Shown in pieces: positions 24,018 through 32,820 of a stretch of DNA of 44,638 bases. The position numbers and the translations under genes were made by a program. Source of the stretch: Burkholderia sp. (lineage in GTDB: Bacteria > Pseudomonadota > Gammaproteobacteria > Burkholderiales > Burkholderiaceae); assembly GCA_030151225.1 (NCBI GenBank), contig JASLEG010000292.1, positions 1-44,638 on the forward strand, written 5' to 3'. The notes beneath the pieces were generated by a model. It was not told the origin of the DNA and ran no database searches. It worked only from the letters and a program-made list of their open reading frames with translations. Numbering within the stretch: position 1 is the first letter of the stretch; every line of letters starts with the position of its first letter.

Positions 24018-25268
24018 ATGGCACTGCATATCGACGATCTGCCCGCCGCGATCCGCGCGGCCAAGCGCGAGTTGCGCGCGCAACTGCCGAACCTGGCGGC
24101 GGTGTTCGCCGAGGTCGAAGCGGCGATGCACGAGCAGGCGGACCGGATCGAGCGGCTGCGTGCGCGCGGCGAGCCGGTGATCCCCGAGATCGCCTATGCG
24201 GACATCGCCGACGGCCGTGTCGGCGCCGCGGCGATCGCGCAGCTCAGGGCGCGCGGGGCCTGCGTGGTGCGCGGCGTGTTCGAGCGCGCGCAGGCCGAGG
24301 CCTGGGACGCGGAGATCGCCGCCTACGTCGCGCACAACCGGCTCGACGAGAAGCTCGCGCATCGCGCGGAGGACCGCTATTTCGGCCAGCTCGCCTCGAG
24401 CAGGCCGCAAATTTACGGCGTGTACTGGTCGCGGCCGCAGGTGCAGGCGCGGCAGTCCGAAGCGCTCACGCGGGTGCGGGTGTTCCTGAACCGGCTCTGG
24501 CGCGCCGAGAGCGGGGGCCGCGTGCATTTCGATCCGGACCGCGTGCCCGCCTATGCGGATCGCCTGCGCCGCCGCCCGCCCGGGTCGGCCTCGCTGGGGC
24601 TGTCGGCGCATTGCGACGGCGGCTCGGTGGAGCGCTGGATCGAGCCGAACTTCCGGCAGGTGTATCGGCACGTGTTCTCGGGCCACTGGCGCGACTACGA
24701 TCCGTTCGACGGCGCCTGGCGCACCGAGGTGGAGGAGATCGCCTCGCCGGCCGTGTGCTCGATGTTCCGCACCTTTCAGGGCTGGACCGCGCTGAGCGCG
24801 CAGGGCCCCGGCGACGGCACGCTGCAGCTCGTGCCGATCGCCGATTCGATGGTCCATGTGCTGCTGCGCGCGCTGCAGGACGACATCGCCGACGACGACC
24901 TGTGCGGCGCGATGCCGGGCCGCGCGCTGTCGATCCGGCCCGAGTGGCACGCGCCGCTGTTCCGCGCGCTCACGTCGATTCCGCCCATGCAGCCCGGCGA
25001 CACTGTGTTCTGGCACGGCGACGTGATCCACGCGGTGGAGGATGCGCATCGCGGCACCGGCGACAGCAACGTGATGTACATCGCCTCGGCGCCGTGGTGC
25101 GCGAAGAACGCCGCGTATCTGCAGCGCCAACTGGCCAGCTTCGAGCGCGGCGAGAGCCCGCCCGATTTTCCGGCCGATCATTTCGAGGTGGGGTTCGAGG
25201 GGCGTGCGACGGCGGCGGACCTGAGCGCGCTGGGCGGCGCGCAGATGGGGCTGGCACCGGGCGGTTGA
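24018..25268 (+). CDS. DUF1479 family protein, putative Fe(II)/2-oxoglutarate oxygenase
   Basis: A 416-aa protein of the YbiU/DUF1479 family, thought to adopt the double-stranded beta-helix of 2-oxoglutarate oxygenases. Candidate Fe ligands are H198 and D200 (SAHCDGG) and H338 (GDVIHAVED), with Arg in the following AHRGTGDSN as co-substrate ligand. ATG 24018 has a GGAGA site 7 bases upstream; the frame is open earlier but overlaps the AraC gene. It faces AraC divergently and is convergent with LysR, so it is probably monocistronic and AraC-controlled. Substrate unknown. Confidence 0.85.
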   Translation: MALHIDDLPAAIRAAKRELRAQLPNLAAVFAEVEAAMHEQADRIERLRARGEPVIPEIAYADIADGRVGAAAIAQLRARGACVVRGVFERAQAEAWDAEIAAYVAHNRLDEKLAHRAEDRYFGQLASSRPQIYGVYWSRPQVQARQSEALTRVRVFLNRLWRAESGGRVHFDPDRVPAYADRLRRRPPGSASLGLSAHCDGGSVERWIEPNFRQVYRHVFSGHWRDYDPFDGAWRTEVEEIASPAVCSMFRTFQGWTALSAQGPGDGTLQLVPIADSMVHVLLRALQDDIADDDLCGAMPGRALSIRPEWHAPLFRALTSIPPMQPGDTVFWHGDVIHAVEDAHRGTGDSNVMYIASAPWCAKNAAYLQRQLASFERGESPPDFPADHFEVGFEGRATAADLSALGGAQMGLAPGG

Positions 25269-25308
25269 GTGCAGTCGCCGCGGCCGCCGCAACCGCCGCC
25301 GACCGCCC

Positions 25309-26286
25309 TCAGGCCACGTCGTCGGCGGCCGTCGAGGTCAGGTGCGGATCGAAGTAGCGCGCCGAGCTCATGCCCGGGATGTACTGGTTCGAGATGTAGG
25401 CGCGGCAGCGATGCATGAAGGCCTGCGCGAGCCGCGGCTGCCTGGCCGGCGCATAGGTGGCCAGCCCGAGCAGCATCGGCCGGTGCTCGCCCGACAGGCG
25501 CAGGCGCGTGAAGCGCTTGCCGTCCAGCGACTGGTTCGACTTCGGCCGCACGTTGAACAGCGCGTAGCCCACGCCGTTCGTGACGAGCGAGCGCACCACG
25601 TCCTCCGAGCGCGAGCGCGCGGCGATCTGCGGCTCCACGCCGGCCTTGGCGAACAGCGACATGAAGTATTCGCGGCTCATCGGCAGGTCGAGCAGCACCA
25701 TCGGCTGCGGCGCGAGTTCGCCGAGCGTCACCGCGCTCTGCTGCGCGAGCGGATGCAGCTCGCTCACGATCACGTGCGGCGGCAGCTGGCACAGCACCTC
25801 GAACTCCACGTCCTCGGACAGGTTCAGGTCGTAGGTGATCGCCACGTCCAGCTCGCCGTCGTGCAGCTTGCCGATCAGCTCCTGCTGGTCGCCCTCCACG
25901 AGCTTCAGGTCGATCTTGCTGAACGCGCGTTTGAAACCGAAGATCACCTCGGGCGCGATCATCGGCGTGAGCGACTGGAAGCAGCCCACGCGCAGCGTGC
26001 CCTGCAGGCCCGCGCTCGAATCGGAGGCGAGCTCGTAGAGCTTCGAGGCGCGCTCGAGCAGTTGCTCGCACTCCTGCATGACCTGCGAGCCGATCGGCGT
26101 CATCGTCATGCCCTTCGACGGGTGACGGATGAACAGCTGGATGCCGAGTTCGGTCTCCATGTGCGCGATCGCGGCGGAGATCGACGGGGCGGAGATGTGG
26201 ATCTGACTGGAGGCGATGGCGATGCTTTCGTACCTGGCGGCTGCCAGGAAGTACTCCATCTGACGCAGGGAAATACGATTGAGCAT
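25309..26286 (-). CDS. LysR-family transcriptional regulator
   Basis: A 325-aa regulator. The N-terminal helix-turn-helix (LRQMEYFLAAARYESIAIAS, ISAPSISAAIAHMETELGIQ, LFIRHPSKGMTMT) is canonical, followed by a two-lobed effector-binding domain (LRVGCFQSLTPMIAPEV onward). It lies upstream (3' on the chromosome is the DUF1028/RidA pair) in the same orientation, but a strong hairpin separates it from DUF1028, so it probably has its own promoter. The divergent RidA/ABC promoter region contains a dyad that could be its target; this is inference. Confidence 0.93.
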   Translation of the reverse strand: MLNRISLRQMEYFLAAARYESIAIASSQIHISAPSISAAIAHMETELGIQLFIRHPSKGMTMTPIGSQVMQECEQLLERASKLYELASDSSAGLQGTLRVGCFQSLTPMIAPEVIFGFKRAFSKIDLKLVEGDQQELIGKLHDGELDVAITYDLNLSEDVEFEVLCQLPPHVIVSELHPLAQQSAVTLGELAPQPMVLLDLPMSREYFMSLFAKAGVEPQIAARSRSEDVVRSLVTNGVGYALFNVRPKSNQSLDGKRFTRLRLSGEHRPMLLGLATYAPARQPRLAQAFMHRCRAYISNQYIPGMSSARYFDPHLTSTAADDVA

Positions 26287-26341
26287 GGGCAGGGCGGGAT
26301 GCGGCCGGGTGAGGCGCCTTCGTGAGGATCGGGCGCCGACA

Positions 26342-26367
26342 GCGCCGATCTTTGCACAGATCGGCGC
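26342..26367 (-). terminator. Perfect 10-bp hairpin downstream of DUF1028
   Basis: GCGCCGATCT (26342-26351) pairs perfectly with AGATCGGCGC (26358-26367) across TTGCAC. It starts 22 bases past the DUF1028 stop on the minus strand. No T-run follows, so it is either a Rho-independent-like hairpin without U-tract or an operator in the LysR promoter region. Confidence 0.5.
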
Positions 26368-26388
26368 GTGCGTGGCCGCTATATCGGA

Positions 26389-27060
26389 TCAACTATCGCC
26401 GGGCACGCCGAAGCTCGGCGCGGCACGCGGGTCGCGTGCACGCGTGATGTAGTCGTTCACCTGCGGGGCATACACCTTCCAGGCTTCGTAGAGGCGCTCG
26501 ATCGGGCCGTCCTCCACCCAGTCCATGCGCAGGTCCACGATCGGCCAGTCGAGTTCGCCCACCACCAGCAGGCCGGCCGAATGCACGGGGCCCGCCTCGC
26601 CGCCGGCCGCCTCGCCGGCCAGCATCGCCTGCATCAGGCGCTCGGCCAGCGGCCCCGCGGCGCGCTCGAACGCGGCCAGCATCGCGGCCGGCACCTCGAG
26701 CGAGGCCAGCATGTTGCCCGCGCAGGCGGCGTGTTCGCCGCTCACGCTGGCGAGCGTGCCGAGCGCGTTCGCGCCCGTGAACACGGCCGGCGCGTGGCTG
26801 GCGTCGATCGCCATCAACTGGCGGTATTCGATGAAGGGCGTCTCGCCCAGCGTCTGCAGCGCGAGCTGCGGCGCGTGGCCGGCCGCCATCAGGTCGAGTG
26901 CACGCGGCCCCAGCGCGGGGTCGGTGATGTTCTGGCTGGCCGCCGCGCCCACGCCGGCGCGCGCGCGGATGCAGCGCGCGGCCACGGCCGGCGACGACGA
27001 GGCCACCGCCGCGCCGAACTGGCCGCTTTGCGGGCAGCGCGCAATGATCGAGAAGGTCAT
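26389..27060 (-). CDS. DUF1028 family protein
   Basis: A 223-aa DUF1028 protein. The family starts with a conserved TFSIIARCPQSGQFGAAVAS-like motif (here residues 2-21) and is predicted to have an Ntn-hydrolase-like fold; its reaction is not established. SQNITDPALGPRALDLMAAG and DWPIVDLRMDWVEDGP are typical further blocks. It follows the ridA gene by 55 bases in the same direction, and the two are commonly found in amino-acid or amide catabolic operons. Confidence 0.88.
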   Translation of the reverse strand: MTFSIIARCPQSGQFGAAVASSSPAVAARCIRARAGVGAAASQNITDPALGPRALDLMAAGHAPQLALQTLGETPFIEYRQLMAIDASHAPAVFTGANALGTLASVSGEHAACAGNMLASLEVPAAMLAAFERAAGPLAERLMQAMLAGEAAGGEAGPVHSAGLLVVGELDWPIVDLRMDWVEDGPIERLYEAWKVYAPQVNDYITRARDPRAAPSFGVPGDS

Positions 27061-27115
27061 GCCTGGGGCCTCGCTATCGGGCAGGGATGGGGGCGATCGA
27101 CGCGCGGGCGCGCGA

Positions 27116-27529
27116 TCAGTCGGGGATCACGGCCGTGGCATCCACTTCCACGAGCCACTCGGGGCGCGCCAGCGCCGACACCACGATGCCGGTCGACACC
27201 GGGAACACGCCCTTCAGCCACTTGCCCACCACGCGATACACCTCCTCGCGATAGCGCGGATCCACGATGTAGATGGTGATCTTGCAGATGTCTTCCAGCT
27301 CGCCGCCCGCTTCCTTCAGCAGCATCGCGATGTTGGCCATCGCCTGCTCGGTCTGGCCGGCCGCGTCGCCGATGCACACGCTCTCCGAGGTGTCGAGGTT
27401 CTGGCCGATCTGGCCGCGCAGGAACACGAAGCTGCCGCGTGCGACCACCGCCTGGCACAGGTCGTTGTCGAGCTTCTGTTCGGGGTAGGTGGCCTTGGTG
27501 TTGAAGGTGCGGATGCGGGTGTGTTTCAT
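27116..27529 (-). CDS. RidA/YjgF-family protein
   Basis: A 137-aa member of the RidA superfamily, trimeric enzymes that hydrolyse reactive enamine/imine intermediates formed in amine and amino-acid breakdown. The sequence includes FVFLRGQIGQNLDTSE, AMANIAMLLKEAGGELEDIC and the C-terminal RPEWLVEVDATAVI, where the family Arg and Glu active-site positions are conserved. The ATG at 27529 is preferred over upstream in-frame codons, which would extend into the intergenic region. First gene of a minus unit with DUF1028, divergent from the ABC transporter. Confidence 0.88.
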   Translation of the reverse strand: MKHTRIRTFNTKATYPEQKLDNDLCQAVVARGSFVFLRGQIGQNLDTSESVCIGDAAGQTEQAMANIAMLLKEAGGELEDICKITIYIVDPRYREEVYRVVGKWLKGVFPVSTGIVVSALARPEWLVEVDATAVIPD

Positions 27530-27590
27530 GGCGCGAGCGGGTAGGGGAAAGGGGGCGGTGGAACGGGGCAACGGCATGGCTGACATGGTC

Positions 27591-27648
27591 GGCCAGTTGG
27601 GGGCAACTGACCATTTGGTTTTTCCGTGGCCGTGTATCGGTTTTTCGG
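27591..27648. promoter_or_regulatory. Regulatory region between ridA and the ABC transporter
   Basis: In the 301-base divergent gap there is a dyad, GGCCAGTTG/CAACTGACC (27591-27599 and 27604-27612, one mismatch, 4-base GGGG centre). Two direct copies of GGTTTTTC(C/G)G follow at 27617-27626 and 27639-27648, 22 bp apart. The longer TTTGGTTTTTCCG at 27614-27626 recurs exactly at 36356-36368, in front of the flavin monooxygenase. Probable binding sites of LysR or another shared regulator. The rest of the gap up to 27830 shows no other clear element. Confidence 0.5.
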
Positions 27649-27830
27649 AGGCGGGTTCGATCGCGTGGCGTGCACGACGCCAAAAAAATCGGGCGTCAGG
27701 AATTGCGAGCCACGCCAGAGGAAAAGGCAACTTGGAGTGCGCGGCCGTTTCTTCGACCATGCATCGGTACCTGAACCGAACGCCGGCGGCCAGCGCCGGA
27801 CGACTCCTTCTTCCATCTACGGGATACAGC

Positions 27831-28856
27831 GTGATCAAGAACATCCTCACCGCCAGCATCGTGCTCAGCGCGATGATCGCCGGCACCGCCAGCGCCGAAG
27901 ACGCGCTCGTCGTCAGCACCTGGGGCGGCAACTTCCGCGACATGATCGACCAGACGGTCGGCCAGGAATTCACGAAGGAAACCGGCGTGCCGGTGAAGTA
28001 CGTGACGGGCGGCACGATCGACCGCCTGAACAAGGCCAAGCTCGCGAAGACGCCGGAAAGCGACGTGACCGTCACCACCTCGCAGGTGGGCTGGCTGTAC
28101 GCGAACAGCAACCTGTTCGACAAGCTCGACACCGGCAGGCTGTCGAACTACCCGCACCTGATGGACCAGGCGCGCCTGAGCCCGTACCACCTCGGCACCT
28201 GGGCCTACGTCTACACGATCGGCTACCGCACCGACATCGTGCCGCCCGGCATGAAGTTCACGAGCTGGAACGACCTATGGAGCCCGGCGCTGAAGGGCAA
28301 GATTTCGGCGCCCGACTGGGATCCGAGCCACATCATGACGGTGGCCGCCGTGCTGTCGGGCGGCGACGCGAAGACGTGGGAGAAGGGCGAGGCCAGGCTC
28401 AAGGCGCTCAAGCCGAACTTCAAGGCCTTCTACACCGACGACGCCAACGGCGAGCAGCTGATCCAGACCGGCGAGACCCCGGTGGAAGTGCTGCTGTCGA
28501 TGAACGCGTACTACCAGATCGGCCAGGGCGTGCCGCTGAAGGTGGTGATTCCGAAGGAAGGCGCCGTGCTGGGCATCGACAGCATGGGCATCATGAAGGG
28601 CTCGAAGCAGGAAGCACTGGCCTACAAGTTCATCGACATCGCGCTGTCGCCGGCCGTGCAGGCCAAGATCGTGGCCATGGAGAAGGCCAGCCCGGTGGTG
28701 GACAACGCCACCGTGTCGCCGGCCGATGCCGCGCTGCCGGGCGTGTTCACGACGCGTGAGCAGTGGAACAAGCAGACCATCGTGATCGACTCGAAGCTGC
28801 GCGCGGAACTCACGCCGACGTGGCGCAAGTGGTTCACCGAAAACATCATGAACTGA
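27831..28856 (+). CDS. ABC transporter periplasmic binding protein (PotD/opine type)
   Basis: A 341-aa secreted solute receptor. A signal peptide occupies residues 1-22 (hydrophobic core ILTASIVLSAMIAG, cleavage after ASA). The mature part opens LVVSTWGGNFRDMIDQTV, typical of the polyamine/opine/2-aminoethylphosphonate binding-protein family, and has GYRTDIVPPGMKFTSWNDLW in the hinge region. The GTG start at 27831 gives the correct signal peptide; the open frame further upstream does not. Two permease genes follow, and the ATPase is encoded elsewhere in the window. Confidence 0.9.
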   Translation: MIKNILTASIVLSAMIAGTASAEDALVVSTWGGNFRDMIDQTVGQEFTKETGVPVKYVTGGTIDRLNKAKLAKTPESDVTVTTSQVGWLYANSNLFDKLDTGRLSNYPHLMDQARLSPYHLGTWAYVYTIGYRTDIVPPGMKFTSWNDLWSPALKGKISAPDWDPSHIMTVAAVLSGGDAKTWEKGEARLKALKPNFKAFYTDDANGEQLIQTGETPVEVLLSMNAYYQIGQGVPLKVVIPKEGAVLGIDSMGIMKGSKQEALAYKFIDIALSPAVQAKIVAMEKASPVVDNATVSPADAALPGVFTTREQWNKQTIVIDSKLRAELTPTWRKWFTENIMN

Positions 28857-28929
28857 TGCGGTGCCGGCCGGCGCGATCCTCACCGCGCCGGCCGCGCGCC
28901 TTTCACGCATTCCTCACAACGGCTCCACC

Positions 28930-29784
28930 ATGAACATCTACACCAGGCTGAAGGGGTGGCTGATCTCGCCCGCCGTGCTCGTGGCGATCGGCACCGTCGT
29001 CTCGCTGCTGACGGTCCTGCAGTTCAGCCTGCGCACCTACGTCCCCGGCTCGCTCGACGTGGGCGGCTTCACCCTCGCCAATTTCTCCGGACTGACCGGC
29101 TCGATCTATCGGAGCGCGCTGTCGAACACGCTGCGCCTGAGCATCGAGACCATGGTGTTTTCGCTGCTGCTCGCGTATCCGCTCGCCTATGCGATGGTGC
29201 GCGTGCGCAACCGCACGCTGAAGTCGGCGATCCTGATCCTGTCGCTCACGCCGCTGTTCCTCGGCGAGATCGTGCGCACCTATTCGTGGACGGTGGTGCT
29301 CGGCAGCAACGGCTTCGTGAATACCGTGCTGCGCAATCTCGGCCTGATCGACTGGCCCGTCGACCTGATGTTCACGCATTTCGGCGTGGTGCTCGCGCTC
29401 GTGCACGTGACGATTCCGGTCACCGTGCTGATGCTCGGCGCCGCGATCTCGCACATCAACCGCGACTACGAGCGCGCCGCGCAGAGCCTCGGCGCCAACC
29501 CGGTGCGGATCTTCGTGACCGTCACGCTGCCGCTGTCGATGCCGGGCATCCTGGCCAGCGCCACCACCGCCTTCGCGTGGACCTTCAGCGCGTTCGCCAC
29601 GCCGCAGATGATCGGCGGCGGGCGCGTGCCGACCATTTCCACCCTCGTCTATCAGTTGGGCCTGTCCTCGCTGAACTTTCCGCTGGCCGCGAGCCTGAGC
29701 ATCGTCGGGCTGGCGCTGACCGCCGTCTCGCTGTTCGTGTTCGGCCGGCTCACCGCGCGCCTGAAGCAGGTCGGAGGACATTGA
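28930..29784 (+). CDS. ABC transporter permease 1 (PotB-like)
   Basis: A 284-aa inner-membrane protein with about six helices. The cytoplasmic EAA loop YERAAQSLGANPVRIFVTVT, then LPLSMPG, docks the ATPase. Located 73 bases after the binding protein gene and directly before the second permease; forms the heterodimeric channel with it. Start ATG 28930 yields a short cytoplasmic N-terminus before the first helix. Confidence 0.93.
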   Translation: MNIYTRLKGWLISPAVLVAIGTVVSLLTVLQFSLRTYVPGSLDVGGFTLANFSGLTGSIYRSALSNTLRLSIETMVFSLLLAYPLAYAMVRVRNRTLKSAILILSLTPLFLGEIVRTYSWTVVLGSNGFVNTVLRNLGLIDWPVDLMFTHFGVVLALVHVTIPVTVLMLGAAISHINRDYERAAQSLGANPVRIFVTVTLPLSMPGILASATTAFAWTFSAFATPQMIGGGRVPTISTLVYQLGLSSLNFPLAASLSIVGLALTAVSLFVFGRLTARLKQVGGH

Positions 29785-29785
29785 G

Positions 29786-30616
29786 ATGAAGATTCGACAC
29801 AGCCTGCCCTGGCCGCTGCGCATCGCCGGCCCCGTGCTGATCTGCTGCATCCTGGCGTTCCTGCTGCTGCCGGTGTTCGTGGTGACGGTGGCCTCGTTCA
29901 ACGACCGCGCCATCCTGGCATTCCCGCCCGAGCACTGGTCGCTGCACTGGTTCCAGCGGGTGCTGACCTATGCCGATTTCCGCAGCGGCCTGCGTTCGAG
30001 CCTGATCGTCACCGCCTGGGCATCGAGCATCGCGCTGGTGATCGGTGCCGGCGTGGCGATCGCCGTGAACCGCCTCGACTTCAAGGGCAAGGCCGGCCTG
30101 CAGGCGATCCTGACGATGCCGATGGTGGTGCCGCAGTTCACGATCGGACTCGGGCTGCTGATCCTGGTGGCGCAGGCCGGCATGGATCGCGGCTACGGCA
30201 TCCTCGTGCTGTGCCACGTGATCCTGGTGCTGCCGTTCGTGCTGCGCAGCGTGTACGTGTCGATGGAGAACCTCGACGCGCGGCTCGAACACGCCGCCGC
30301 CAGCCTCGGCGCGCCGCCGTGCAAGGTGCTGCTGACCGTCGTGGTGCCGCTGCTGGCGCCCGGCCTGTTCGGCGGCTGGCTGTTCGCGGCCATCCTGTCG
30401 TTCAACGAGTTCACCGCCTCGCTGTTCATCACCACCGAGGCCACGCAGACGCTGCCCGTCACCATGTACAACTACGTGCGCGAGTTCGCCGATCCCACGC
30501 TCGCGGCGCTGTCCGTGGTGTACATCGTGGTGACGGCGAGCCTGCTGGCCTTCGCCAACATGTTCCTCGGGCTCGGCAGGATCCTGAACATCGAGGAAAG
30601 CCGGCAAGCGCCATGA
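29786..30616 (+). CDS. ABC transporter permease 2 (PotC-like)
   Basis: A 276-aa inner-membrane protein with about six helices and the EAA loop LEHAAASLGAPPCKVLLTVV, followed by VPLLAPG. Starts 1 base after permease 1 ends and overlaps the next gene by 4 bases (ATGA), so all four genes 27831-31767 form one operon. Partner of permease 1 in an importer for a cationic or small nitrogenous solute; the exact substrate cannot be read from the sequence. Confidence 0.93.
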   Translation: MKIRHSLPWPLRIAGPVLICCILAFLLLPVFVVTVASFNDRAILAFPPEHWSLHWFQRVLTYADFRSGLRSSLIVTAWASSIALVIGAGVAIAVNRLDFKGKAGLQAILTMPMVVPQFTIGLGLLILVAQAGMDRGYGILVLCHVILVLPFVLRSVYVSMENLDARLEHAAASLGAPPCKVLLTVVVPLLAPGLFGGWLFAAILSFNEFTASLFITTEATQTLPVTMYNYVREFADPTLAALSVVYIVVTASLLAFANMFLGLGRILNIEESRQAP

Positions 30617-31767
30617 TCCGATCCAACGTGGCCGATTACCGGCTGGCCGCGCGCCGTTTCCTGCCCGCGTTCGCGTGGGCGTATCTGGAGGGCGGCGCCG
30701 AGAACGCGCTCACCATGCGGCGCAATCGTGCCGCGTTCGAGGCGCTGGCGTTCGAGCCGCGCGTGCTGCGCGACGTGTCCGCGCTCGACACCGGCACCAC
30801 GCTGGCCGGGCAGGCGGCCGCGTTTCCGGCCGTGGTCGGGCCCACCGGCATCAACGGCATCTTTCGGCCGCGCGCCGAGGAAGCGCTCGCGCGGGCGGCG
30901 CAGGCCGCCGGCGTGCCGTTCGTGATGTCGACGGCCTCGACGAGCCTGCTCGAGGACGTGCGCCAAGTCAGCGACGGCGAGTTGTGGCTGCAGTTGTACG
31001 TGCAGCAGGACCGCCGCATCGCCGAGAACCTGCTCGCGCGTGCGCGGGCGGCGCGCTTCGGTGCGCTGCTGCTGACGGTGGACACGCCGGTGCTGGGCCA
31101 GCGCGACGACTACGCGCGCACCGGCTTCGGCATGCCGGTGCGCTTCACGCCGCGCATGCTGTGGGATCTGGCCACGCATCCGCGCTGGGTGGCGGCGGTG
31201 GGCGTGCACGGGCAACCGCGGCTCGTGAATCTGGCGCGCAGCGCCAGGCTCGCGGCCGGCATCGACGATCCGACCGGCACGCGCATTCATCGCATGGACC
31301 AGACGCTGAACTGGCGCGACCTCGCGTGGCTGCGCGAGCACTGGCACGGCAAGCTGTATCTGAAGGGGATGCAGACGGTGCGCGATGCGTGCCTGGCCTT
31401 CGATCACGGCGTGGACGGCGTGGTGCTGTCGAATCACGGCGGCCGCCAGCTCGACGGTGCGCGCAGCGCGCTCGACATCCTGGCCGAGACCGTGAGCGAG
31501 GCGCCGTGTTCGGCCGAGGTCTACATGGACGGCGGCGTGCGGCGCGGCAGCGACATCGCGAAGGCGGTGGCGCTGGGCGCGCGCGGCGTGTTGCTGGGGC
31601 GCGCGCCCTTGTACGGGCTGGCGGCGGCGGGGGAGCGTGGCGCGTACGAGGTGCTCGCGATGCTGCAGCGGGAGTTGCAGACCTGCATGCGGCTGCTGGG
31701 GTGCGCGGCGGTGGCGGAGTTGACGCCGGAGTTGCTGGGGGCGCACGGGGCGAGTGCGGGTGGGTGA
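30613..31767 (+). CDS. FMN-dependent alpha-hydroxy acid dehydrogenase
   Basis: A 384-aa TIM-barrel flavoenzyme of the LldD/glycolate oxidase/mandelate dehydrogenase family, oxidising an L-2-hydroxy acid to the 2-oxo acid. VVGPTGINGIFRPRAEEALA and VPFVMSTASTSLLEDV bind FMN. The catalytic His is in VLSNHGGRQLDGARS, and the phosphate-binding Arg in DGGVRRGSDIAKAVALGARG. Translationally coupled to permease 2 (4-base overlap), which implies that the imported compound, or a product of it, is a hydroxy acid. A terminator follows. Confidence 0.92.
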   Translation: MIRSNVADYRLAARRFLPAFAWAYLEGGAENALTMRRNRAAFEALAFEPRVLRDVSALDTGTTLAGQAAAFPAVVGPTGINGIFRPRAEEALARAAQAAGVPFVMSTASTSLLEDVRQVSDGELWLQLYVQQDRRIAENLLARARAARFGALLLTVDTPVLGQRDDYARTGFGMPVRFTPRMLWDLATHPRWVAAVGVHGQPRLVNLARSARLAAGIDDPTGTRIHRMDQTLNWRDLAWLREHWHGKLYLKGMQTVRDACLAFDHGVDGVVLSNHGGRQLDGARSALDILAETVSEAPCSAEVYMDGGVRRGSDIAKAVALGARGVLLGRAPLYGLAAAGERGAYEVLAMLQRELQTCMRLLGCAAVAELTPELLGAHGASAGG

Positions 31768-31804
31768 CGGCGGGCGTGCGTGCCGCTGCGATTGGTGAAA
31801 GCAC

Positions 31805-31833
31805 AAGCCCCGATCCTCGGGGCTTTTGCCTTT
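31805..31833 (+). terminator. Intrinsic terminator of the ABC/hydroxyacid dehydrogenase operon
   Basis: AAGCCCCGA (31805-31813), loop TCC, TCGGGGCTT (31817-31825): a 9-bp stem, followed by TTGCCTTT. It lies 37 bases past the operon's last stop and just before the convergent dehydrogenase gene. Confidence 0.85.
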
Positions 31834-31855
31834 GGTGCGACGAGGTGGGAAGCCC

Positions 31856-32818
31856 TCAATACCCCCGCCGCAGATCCACCCGGCTCGTCAACGCCCCACC
31901 CTGCATCACGCTCACCAGATTCCCCGCGATCTGCTTCGCGGCCGAGCCCGGAATCGCCACCGACGCCAGATGCGGCGTGATCAGCACGTTCGGCATCGAC
32001 CACAGCGGGTCGTCGGGCGGCAGCGGCTCCACGGCGAACGCGTCGAGCGTGGCCGAGCCGAGCCGCCCACTGCGCAGCATCTCGGTCAGCGCGCCCTGAT
32101 CCACCAGCGTGCCGCGCGCCGCGTTGATCACCGCCGCGCCGTGCGGCAGGCGCGACAGCCGCTCGCGGTCGAGCAGGCCGCGCGTCGCGTCGGTCAGCGG
32201 CAGCATGATCACGAGGATGTCGGCCTGCGCCAGCACCGCGTCGAGCGTGTCGAGGCCCGACAGGCACCGCACGCCCTCGATCTGCTTCGGCCCGCGCGAC
32301 CAGCCGAGCACGTCGAAACCCTGCCGCCGCAGCTCGATCGCGGCCAGGCTGCCGAGTTCGCCGAGCCCGAGTACCGCCACCCGAACCTCCTCGGGATTGC
32401 GCGGATGCAGATAGGCCCATTCGCGACGCCGCTGCGCCGCCTCGAAATGCGGAATGTCGCGCGCGTGGCGCAGCACCGCGAACAGCACGTAGCCGGCCAT
32501 CATGCGGCCCATGTTCGGATCGCTGATGCGCGTGACGGGCACGCTTTCGGGCAGGTCGTCGCGTGCGGCCAGCGAATCCACGCCGGCGCCGAGATTGATG
32601 ATCAGCTTGAGCTGCGTCATCTGCGCGAAGAAGCCCTTCGGCGGCTTCCAGACCAGCGCGAAGCGCACCTCGGCCGGATCGCGCACTTGGTCGTGACGCA
32701 GCACGCGCAGCGCCGGCAGTTGCGCCTGAATCGCGCGCTTCCAGGTGTCGAAATCGTCGAACTCGCTGTAGAACACGAGCGTGCCGAGATCGCCACCGTC
32801 GCCATGGATGTCCGCCAT
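31856..32818 (-). CDS. D-2-hydroxyacid dehydrogenase (GhrA-like glyoxylate/hydroxypyruvate reductase)
   Basis: A 320-aa NAD(P)H-dependent dehydrogenase. The nucleotide-binding VAVLGLGELGSLAAIELR, the catalytic Arg in NAARGTLVDQGA, Glu in FAVEPLPPDDPLW and His in ITPHLASVAIPG are all present. Residues 90-110 carry LIINLGAGVDSL, the substrate-binding motif of the GhrA branch. Start 32818 (MADIHGDGG) lies 2 bases after the AroQ-like stop, so the two are cotranscribed. It is convergent with the operon encoding the FMN 2-hydroxyacid dehydrogenase; the two could act on opposite enantiomers of related acids. Confidence 0.9.
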   Translation of the reverse strand: MADIHGDGGDLGTLVFYSEFDDFDTWKRAIQAQLPALRVLRHDQVRDPAEVRFALVWKPPKGFFAQMTQLKLIINLGAGVDSLAARDDLPESVPVTRISDPNMGRMMAGYVLFAVLRHARDIPHFEAAQRRREWAYLHPRNPEEVRVAVLGLGELGSLAAIELRRQGFDVLGWSRGPKQIEGVRCLSGLDTLDAVLAQADILVIMLPLTDATRGLLDRERLSRLPHGAAVINAARGTLVDQGALTEMLRSGRLGSATLDAFAVEPLPPDDPLWSMPNVLITPHLASVAIPGSAAKQIAGNLVSVMQGGALTSRVDLRRGY

Positions 32819-32820
32819 GT

